Part shown: positions 57,213 to 64,000 of the stretch, one piece after another
Layout of the letters: each line of letters starts with the position of its first letter
Numbering within the stretch: position 1 is the first letter of the stretch
NCBI GenBank assembly: GCA_963693315.1
Contig: OY856188.1
Span: 155,700,730 to 155,764,729 of the forward strand
DNA length: 64,000 nt
DNA from: Diogma glabrata
Taxonomy: Eukaryota > Arthropoda > Insecta > Diptera > Cylindrotomidae
Reading direction: 5' to 3'
Translations under genes and position numbers: made by a program
Notes under the pieces: generated by a model
Databases searched by the model: none
Seen by the model: only the letters and a program-made list of their open reading frames with translations
Told to the model about the DNA's origin: nothing

Positions 57213-59786
57213 ATGGCGGATGAAGCTGCATTGCATTTGGCCAAAGTTCAGACGTTGAGAAAACAAAAAAGTAGCTACAAAAGAAGAGTGACGTACTATA
57301 AAAACAAACTAAATAACGGAGAAATGAAGTCGCTCGGGGATTTACAATCTTCTCTTCATAGGCTTCGTTTGAGTTATTCAAAGTTTGATGAGGTTCAAAC
57401 AGAACTAGAGTCTTGCGATGCGGACACGATCGCAGCGAAGGAATGTGAAATTTATGAAGACGAATATGGTTTAATTGAATCAGAAATTTAAAATAACATT
57501 CATGATCTTGAATTCAAAGATACGTTAGAAATATCTAACAACTCTTCCGTTCATCGTGATAATTCTGACCAACAGAGAATTGTTAAAACTACTCTGGCAA
57601 TTAAGCTTCCTGAGATTACGTTACCAAAATTTGATGGTAATCAACTCAATTGGTTGAGTTTTAGAGACATTTATTTTGATTTGATACAAAATAATGCTAA
57701 GCTAGAATTATCAACCAAATATCACTACTTTATATCATGTCTGGAAGGTGGCACTGCATTTTATTTAACTGAGTCACTTCCTTTAAATGGTGAAAATTAT
57801 ATACAAACGCGTGAAAAATAGTTTTTGATCACTTTAATAATGACGTAGCAATTCAAAAGCTCCACATGAAGGCATTGTACGAGATTAGAAAACCGCAAGA
57901 AGGTTCAGCTTCATCTTTGCGTATATTTATTGAAATGCTCTCCAAACATTACCATGCCTTAAAAGCGTTAAATATTGTTACACAAAGCTGGGATTTATTT
58001 CTAAATCATCATTTGTGTCCGCACTGCAGAGGCAGCACTGTCTAGGCTTCTAAAATTGAGTTTATAAAGAAATCGGCAAATAACAAAATTTTAAAGTTTG
58101 AGGAAATAAATGAATTCTTAACAATTCAGGTGCGAATACTGCATTCATTAAAACCCTGCTGTGCACAAGTTGTCTGGAAGAATATCATCCAATAGGTGAA
58201 TGCATTGAGAAACCTTGTTCGAAATGTTCGTTAAGACATAATACGCTATTACATTTTGAAACTTCTTGATGTGGATGGATCAAACGTCAATCAGTCTGTT
58301 CCGTCATCTTCTTTAGTAAACGCAACATCAACCGTTTCTTCGAACAACTCACAAAAACGTTAACTGTAGCTTCGTGTTCGAATCACCATGGTATGGCACC
58401 GTCTCAAATATTATTAGCTATCGCTATAGTTTGGGTTAAAACCTCATGTGGAGAAAAGGTTCCTTGTAGAGCTTTGTTAGATAGTGGATCTCAATCCAAT
58501 TTTGCCACTGAGAAAGTGGCCAAGCAGGTAAAGGCACGAAAAGAGTCGATATCTATACCAATTTCGGGTATAACTCAAGGGACAACCATGATAAAACATC
58601 AAATACAATTAGACATTCAATCAAGAGTATCCGACTACGCGGCTTCACTAAATTTTTTATTGATACCTAAGATTACTGGGATTCTTCCTATGTTTCCAGT
58701 TTATTTTACACCAGAAGAAGTTCCATCGTCGATTCAATCAGCTGACCCAACATTTTATAATCCAGACCAGATAGATTTACTAATTGGTGCGGAGATGTAC
58801 CATGAAATTATTTCTGGAAAGGTTTCAGTTAACTAAGGAACTTCCTCCATTCCTAAATACGGTATTTGGATATATCGTATCTGGAAAAATTTCATACTGT
58901 CCGCTATCTCGATCTTATAGACAAACGGTAAATACTTCGTCGTTTTTATGTACTCTTGAAGAATTGAATAATCAAATTCAAAAATTTTGGATTCAAAAGG
59001 AAATTGTTTCACAAAACAATTACTCTTTGGAAGAGAAAATATGTGAAGATCATTATTCTAATAATGTTACACGTAGCCGATACACCGTAGCTCTACCATT
59101 CAATTCAAGAATAGAAAATCTTGGAGAATCTAGTGCCAGTGCTTATCGCCAATTTATTTATATGGAACGAAAACTAGATAAAACTCCTGATCTTCGTCGT
59201 CATTATGTCGCGATCATGAAAGAATATTATGAACTTAATCACATTTCAATTGATGATGATATTCATCAACCAAATAATCAGCTTCAGAAACAGTATTTTT
59301 ACCGCACCATGCTGTCGTTAAGGAGAATAGTACCACGACGAAAATTAAAGTCGTATTTAATGGATCTTCCAAATAAAATCTGGCCTTTCTTTAAACGATT
59401 GCCTCATGGTAGGTCCTACCATCCAGCAGGATTTATTTTCACTAATCTTACGATACCGAAAATATAGCATTGGTGTCACAGGTGATATAGCTAAGATGTA
59501 CCGCCAAATTGGTTTATCAGTAAAGGATCAAGATTTTCATCGAATATGGTGGCGCAATACTCCAAACGATGTCATTAAATGTTATCGTCTTAATACCGTC
59601 ACATATGGTACGGCAAGCGCACCTTTTTTTAGCGATACGCACGCTAAAACAATTAGCAAACGACGAAGGCAAAACATATCCAGAAGCATCAGTCGTATTG
59701 TCAAGGGATTTTTATGTCGATGATCTTCTGAGCGGTGCTGATTCTATAAAGGAGGCTGAATGTCTAAAATCAAACCTTATTGGTTG
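57213..59786 (+). pseudogene. BEL/Pao retrotransposon gag-pol, decayed and truncated after RT
   Basis: From ATG 57213: a coiled N-terminal gag segment (KSSYKRRVTYYKNKLNN, 92 aa to a stop), then in frame LPEITLPKFDGNQLNWLSFR (BEL gag, DUF1759 type). Frames are badly broken from 57820 to 58390. Protease: CRALLDSGSQSNFATEKVAK near 58465. The Pao-type RT follows in frames 58784-59467 and 59406-59787: FNSRIENLGESSASAYRQF, SIGVTGDIAKMYRQIGL, TYGTASAPF, and DFYVDDLLSGADS with the catalytic DD. RNase H and integrase are absent because the sequence changes to a minus-strand gypsy element near 59780. Confidence 0.88.
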
Positions 59787-62700
59787 AGGTTGTATTGTTT
59801 AGCACTTTGTTCATAGGCTGCTCTCAAGCTACGAAGAACGGACTTCTGTGCGAGTGTTATTTGGTCATCTTTGGGAAGAATGCTCATTTGATTCTCCTCG
59901 AGAACGTCAAATTTTCGCATTAGTTGATAGTTTTTCCCATGCGACACGTAATGTTGGCCGAAAACAAGGTAGTGTGGTGAATATCCTGTAGATTCGTGAA
60001 TCACATTTCGAAGGCCACATGCTATCTCATCAATATGTGAATCCCAACTCTTTTGATTCTCTTTTATATACGACCTAACTGCTGCTAGCACAGATTGGTT
60101 AACTCTCTCTGATCTATTGGATTGTGGAGAATATTTGGGAGTGAAAATATGTTGGACCCTATATTTACTTAATAAATCACATAAGAGATTTGACTCAAAC
60201 TGTCGGCCGTTGTCTGAAACTATAAACTCTGGGACACCAAATAAATTGAAAACCTTGTGTTCCAGAAATTCACAAAGAATTTTCGCAGTAGCATTTTTAA
60301 TACTTTCTAACAACACAAACCGAGAATACGCATCTAAAACTATCAAAAGGTGAGTGTTTCCGCGTTGGGACCTAGTATAAGGACCGAGGAAATCAACAAA
60401 AATTTTGTTCCAAGTTCGTTTAGTTTCGATGTATTTTCCCATCATTGGTTGTAGTTGATAATTTGCAGGCTTATTTTTCTTACATTCATCACAATTTTTG
60501 ACAAACTCTTTCACTCCCATGATCATTCCAGGCCAGTAAAACTGTCTTTTTAAAATTTCGAGGGTTTTAGCAGTCCCTTGATGAGCAGCTGTGGGTGGAT
60601 TGTGAGCTTGATTAATAAGACCTTTTTCCAACGATTGAGGTATATAGAGCTGCCATTTTGAAATATCAGTGTGTGCGTATGAATGGCCATGTCCGAGTTT
60701 TATAAAAACATGTTTATCCACGACTTTCAAATTTGTCTGATTGTCATTTAACTCCGTTTAAATTTTATTGATTAAAGCGAGATAATCAGGATCCTTAAAA
60801 TTTTCAGATGTCAAATCGACATGAAGAGGAGACCAATGAATCGAACTCTCATCAACTATACCCTCAACATACATCCGTGATAACGCATCGGGAACAATAT
60901 TTTCAGAACCTTTTCTATGTTCAATAGAGAAATCAAATGATTGGAGTTTAAGACTCCATCTGGCCAAACGACCAGATAAATCTTTTTGTCCCATGATTCA
61001 CTGAAGACTGGCGTGATCAGAAATGACTACAAACTTAAATCCCTCAACATAAGGTCTAAAACGCTTAATACTGACGACTGCTGCAAGACACTCTAGCTCA
61101 GTGATCGAGTAGTTTCGCTGGGCTTTATTCAATTTTTGTGATACAAATGCAATTGGGTGTTCATGGTTCTCTTCATCTTTTTGAAAGAGGACCCTTCCAA
61201 TACCATTTGTGCTTGCATCACATTGAATATAAAATATTTTTTTAAAATCAGGATGCGTCAAGACTGGCGCATTAATCAAACAGGTCTTTAGTTTTTCAAA
61301 TGACAACTGTGCTTGTTCATCCCATAAAAATTGTTTTTTTTTCTTTAAAACATCTGTTAGAGGCGAAGCAATAGAACTATAATCCCTAATGAACCTTCTA
61401 TATCAACCGGTAATACATAAAAATCGTCGTATTTGTTTTGAATTTCTGGGTACAGGGTACTCTGCAATTGCGCTAATCTTGGTGTTGTCAACTTTTAAAC
61501 CGCCTTCCCCAACAATGTATCCTAAATATTTTGTTTCAGTTAGAAGAAATTTGCTATTTTCAACATTTATTGTGAGGTTGGCTGATCTCAACAATCTAGC
61601 AACTTCAGTTAATAATAGCATATGCTCTCCAAAATCTTCAGACACAATAAGTAAATCATCTAGATAGACGAAAACACGATCATGTAGGTAGTAAGGGATC
61701 ACTTTATCCATTAAACGACACATTGTTTGCGCGGCGTTACATAACCCAAAAGGCATGACACGAAATTGATACAGCGGTCTTCCAGGCACCGTAAATGCAC
61801 TCTTATCTCGTGATTTTTCGTCAAGAGGGATTTGGAAGAACGCGTCCTTAAGGTCGAGACATGAGATAAATCGCGTTTTACCAAGCCTGCTAATCAATCC
61901 TTCGATAATTGGTAATGGGTATGCACTCTTAACAGTTACCTTATTTAATTTCCTTGCATCTAGGCACAATCTAATTTTCCCAGGCTTTCTAACTAATGCG
62001 ATTGGTGATGACCAAGAGCTGTTGCTCTCTTCTATAATACCCAGTTCTAGCCATCTATCTATTTCGTTATACATAACAGTTTGGATTGCAGGAGATACAG
62101 GGTAGTATCGCTGTTTTACAGGATCAGCATTACCAATCTAAATCGTATGGGTTACTAAATGCGTCCTCCCTAGACCATGTATTTTAGATGACGGAAACAT
62201 GTTTACAATTTTATCTAGCTCTTGTTGTTGTTCTACTGTTAATAAATGCCTTTTTTCAGTTCTTTTCGCAGGATTAGACTCAACAGGAAGTGAAACAGAC
62301 TCAACTTCTACTGGTCGTAAGCCAAAACTATCCCAAAAATCTATGCCCAAATACAATTCCTGTTGTAAACTGGGTACCACATACAACCTTATCATTTTAG
62401 TTTTATTATTGTAAGTTATAGGAACATATATGTAGCCCAATATACTTTGGATATCACCACTGGCAGTGGATAAGTGGGATGGAAGTGAATAAAACTTGAT
62501 ATTAGGATAATCCATGAATTTCTCAGAACCAAAACCTAAGACGCTAATGCTAGCTCCACTGTCCAAAAGTCCTCGCAACCGTATTTCTGAAATTAAAACA
62601 TCGGCATAAGGTCTTGGATCTCCAGAATCTAAATCAATATTTGATACATTAATTTTTGTTTTTTTCAAAGTTTTTCTAATATTATATCGCAATTTAAAAT

Positions 62701-62910
62701 ATCTCCTGCATCTATTTCGCCTTTGGAATTTACTAAAAAGAAAACTTTTATCTGTTTGGCAATCTTGTGATATCATTGAAATACACTCATTAAAGTCGAC
62801 AGAATCATTATAATTGGTGTTGAAATTTTTATCAAGTATTAACGTTTGGTCTATTGCAGGTGAGATTGTCAAAATTGGAAATTTGGTACAACTTGAAATT
62901 ATATTATCTG
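59777..62910 (-). pseudogene. pol: Pol of the minus-strand gypsy element, one frame with four internal stops
   Basis: In a single frame: protease LRGLLDSGASISVLG (near 62575), RT LDLKDAFFQIPLDE and VFVYLDDLLIVS (near 61665), RNase H YIQCDASTNGIG, TELECLAAVVSI and VISDHASLQ, linker ENIVPDALSRM, integrase zinc domain (HNPPTAAHQG, CDECKKNKP) and core FVDFLGPYT, VSDNGRQFES and NRSERVNQSV. Stops interrupt it at 62138-62140 (TAG), 61403-61405 (TGA where GYYRRF-type proteins have Trp), 60998-61000 (TGA where Trp is usual) and 60758-60760 (TAA). No frameshift was found, so the decay is recent. The frame ends at 59777, short of the GPY module. Confidence 0.9.
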
Positions 62911-62925
62911 GGTTTGTTGAGTTGA

Positions 62926-64000
62926 CTACTTCTCCCGACGCAACAAATCTGGGTCTGAGTTGGATGCTGTGCTCTCCGTTGCTATAGCACGATTCATTAT
63001 TTTGTATTGCGGAAAATGAGGGGTCCCAGTAGCTCTCACTCCCGCTTGATAGTTTCCCGGATTACAATGAGAACATTTAGGCTTAGTCACACCAACCATT
63101 CCACAACCAAAACAAAAGGTTCTTTGAAAAGGATAAGGACAATCAATATATATATGCTTTTCGTCGCCGCAATTCCAGCATTTAAACTTTCGATTGAATA
63201 CTGGGTTTGGATATTTATCTGCAGAAAATTGGTTACAAGTTTTCTTCATTTCAGAAATATTCTCGGGTTCAAAACAATTGAACGTATCATGATTAGAGTA
63301 ACTTAATCGCAAATTAGAACAATTACCTGACATATCGGTTGCTCCACTATTTAAATCTGAGGGATCTAATTCACTCACCCTATTACGAAAAGTAGGAAAC
63401 TGTAGTTCTGGGATGTAACCAATACTGTTCCAAGCATCTTCCTTAGCAACACATCTACCCTTAAATTCTGCTATACTGGTAAATGTTTTACCTGCTAGCT
63501 CAATGCGCAATCCACTTCTCATGTTTCTTTTAAGAATATCAATCAATTCCTCATTGGAAAGAGGATTGCTCAAAGGTGCAGAAATTGCCAAGATAGCATT
63601 GAAAAACTCAACAAAGCTTTCCTTTGGCTTTTGTTTACGGGCTTCAATTGACCTTCGAATATCACTATCAGTCCGTCTGTCCTGAAACCTATCAACCAAT
63701 GCAGCTCGTAAATCTGCCCAATGCAAATATCTATTACGTTCTCTGTAAACCCAATACCAATCAGCTGCTGAGTCATGTAAAATATTGCTGATCTCCATTA
63801 CAAGTAGTTCTAAAGGGACTCCATAAAAGACTGCTTTTGATTCCAAGCGAAATAGAAAGCAGTCTATTGAGATTCCATTTACTGAACCATTAAAGCTTAA
63901 GTTCCACTTCTCTATTCCAACGCTATTTGAATGTTGGTTTTGGGAGGTCTGAGCTATATTTGATCGCTCCGGTATAAACTGTGAATTTGATTGTGCACGC
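62926..64000 (-). CDS. gag: Gag protein of the minus-strand gypsy element, partial
   Basis: Open from the window edge to the stop at 62926-62928, about 358 codons. The start lies beyond 64000; the apparent start at 63846 is an internal TTG. Features are a retrotransposon gag core (SAADWYWVYRERNRYLHWAD, about 63770) and two zinc clusters (CWNCGDEKHIYIDC and CFGCGMVGVTKPKCSHC, near 63180-63070). Pol continues in the -1 frame and overlaps the end, so a -1 frameshift is likely, although no standard slippery heptamer was seen at the stop. Confidence 0.88.
   Translation of the reverse strand, partial: RAQSNSQFIPERSNIAQTSQNQHSNSVGIEKWNLSFNGSVNGISIDCFLFRLESKAVFYGVPLELLVMEISNILHDSAADWYWVYRERNRYLHWADLRAALVDRFQDRRTDSDIRRSIEARKQKPKESFVEFFNAILAISAPLSNPLSNEELIDILKRNMRSGLRIELAGKTFTSIAEFKGRCVAKEDAWNSIGYIPELQFPTFRNRVSELDPSDLNSGATDMSGNCSNLRLSYSNHDTFNCFEPENISEMKKTCNQFSADKYPNPVFNRKFKCWNCGDEKHIYIDCPYPFQRTFCFGCGMVGVTKPKCSHCNPGNYQAGVRATGTPHFPQYKIMNRAIATESTASNSDPDLLRREK

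Larger units (their letters stand above)
59777..64000 (-). mobile_element. Ty3/gypsy element, minus strand, runs off right edge
   Basis: Order on the minus strand: gag (from beyond 64000 to 62926), protease, RT, RNase H and most of integrase (to 59777). The integrase C-terminal module and 3' LTR are missing because the element is cut at the junction with the BEL remnant. The 5' LTR would lie beyond the window. Confidence 0.9.

Overview
The window looks like transposon-dense, AT-rich arthropod (probably insect) nuclear DNA. No ordinary host gene, rRNA or functional tRNA gene could be supported. Nearly all coding sequence belongs to transposable elements: Ty3/gypsy and BEL/Pao LTR elements, several LINEs, Penelope-like fragments, a Helitron remnant, a hAT element and a DDE transposon with long inverted repeats. 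The mix of families, the short 89-bp intron with a TACTAAT branch-site-like sequence and the strong AT bias fit an insect, but I cannot name a species. All similarity statements are by eye.

Layout, left to right. 1-3128: 3' part of a gypsy element whose protease, reverse transcriptase and most of RNase H are deleted, leaving one open gag-integrase frame and a 3' LTR, next to a 296-bp (AT)n tract. 3425-8471: gene-free AT-rich DNA with small repeats. 8913-11815: decayed minus-strand LINE (copy A). 13370-18664: Helitron-type DNA with a helicase remnant and several large foldbacks. 18697-25535: MITEs, a SINE, a 2.9-kb repetitive block and a Penelope-like RT fossil. 25873-34834: the most interesting locus, a DNA transposon with 511-bp inverted repeats and an ATAA duplication, coding for a spliced 659-aa DDE-type protein. 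Its left repeat is split by an intact 5.7-kb CsRn1-type gypsy element. 36353-37388: a 518-bp tandem duplication. 38417-43085: satellite-like array split by a LINE with an open endonuclease-RT frame (copy B). 43203-44450: RNase H end of an R1-like LINE. 46463-51681: a broken ZMYM1-like hAT element that contains a Penelope GIY-YIG fossil and a 1.7-kb TA-flanked insertion. 53706-54005: a 300-bp palindrome. 54780-55927: a LINE fragment. 57213-59786: a decayed BEL/Pao element, joined head-to-head to a minus-strand gypsy element that runs off the right edge.

How the parts work together: each autonomous element carries its own machinery. The intact candidates are the CsRn1-type gypsy (gag, -1 slippery site, complete pol), LINE copy B and the long-TIR DDE transposon. 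The rest are fossils that give a relative insertion history through nesting. A second layer of structure is a set of AT-rich foldbacks whose centres hold a similar GC-rich motif, close to CTCGGCTNNCGCCTCG.
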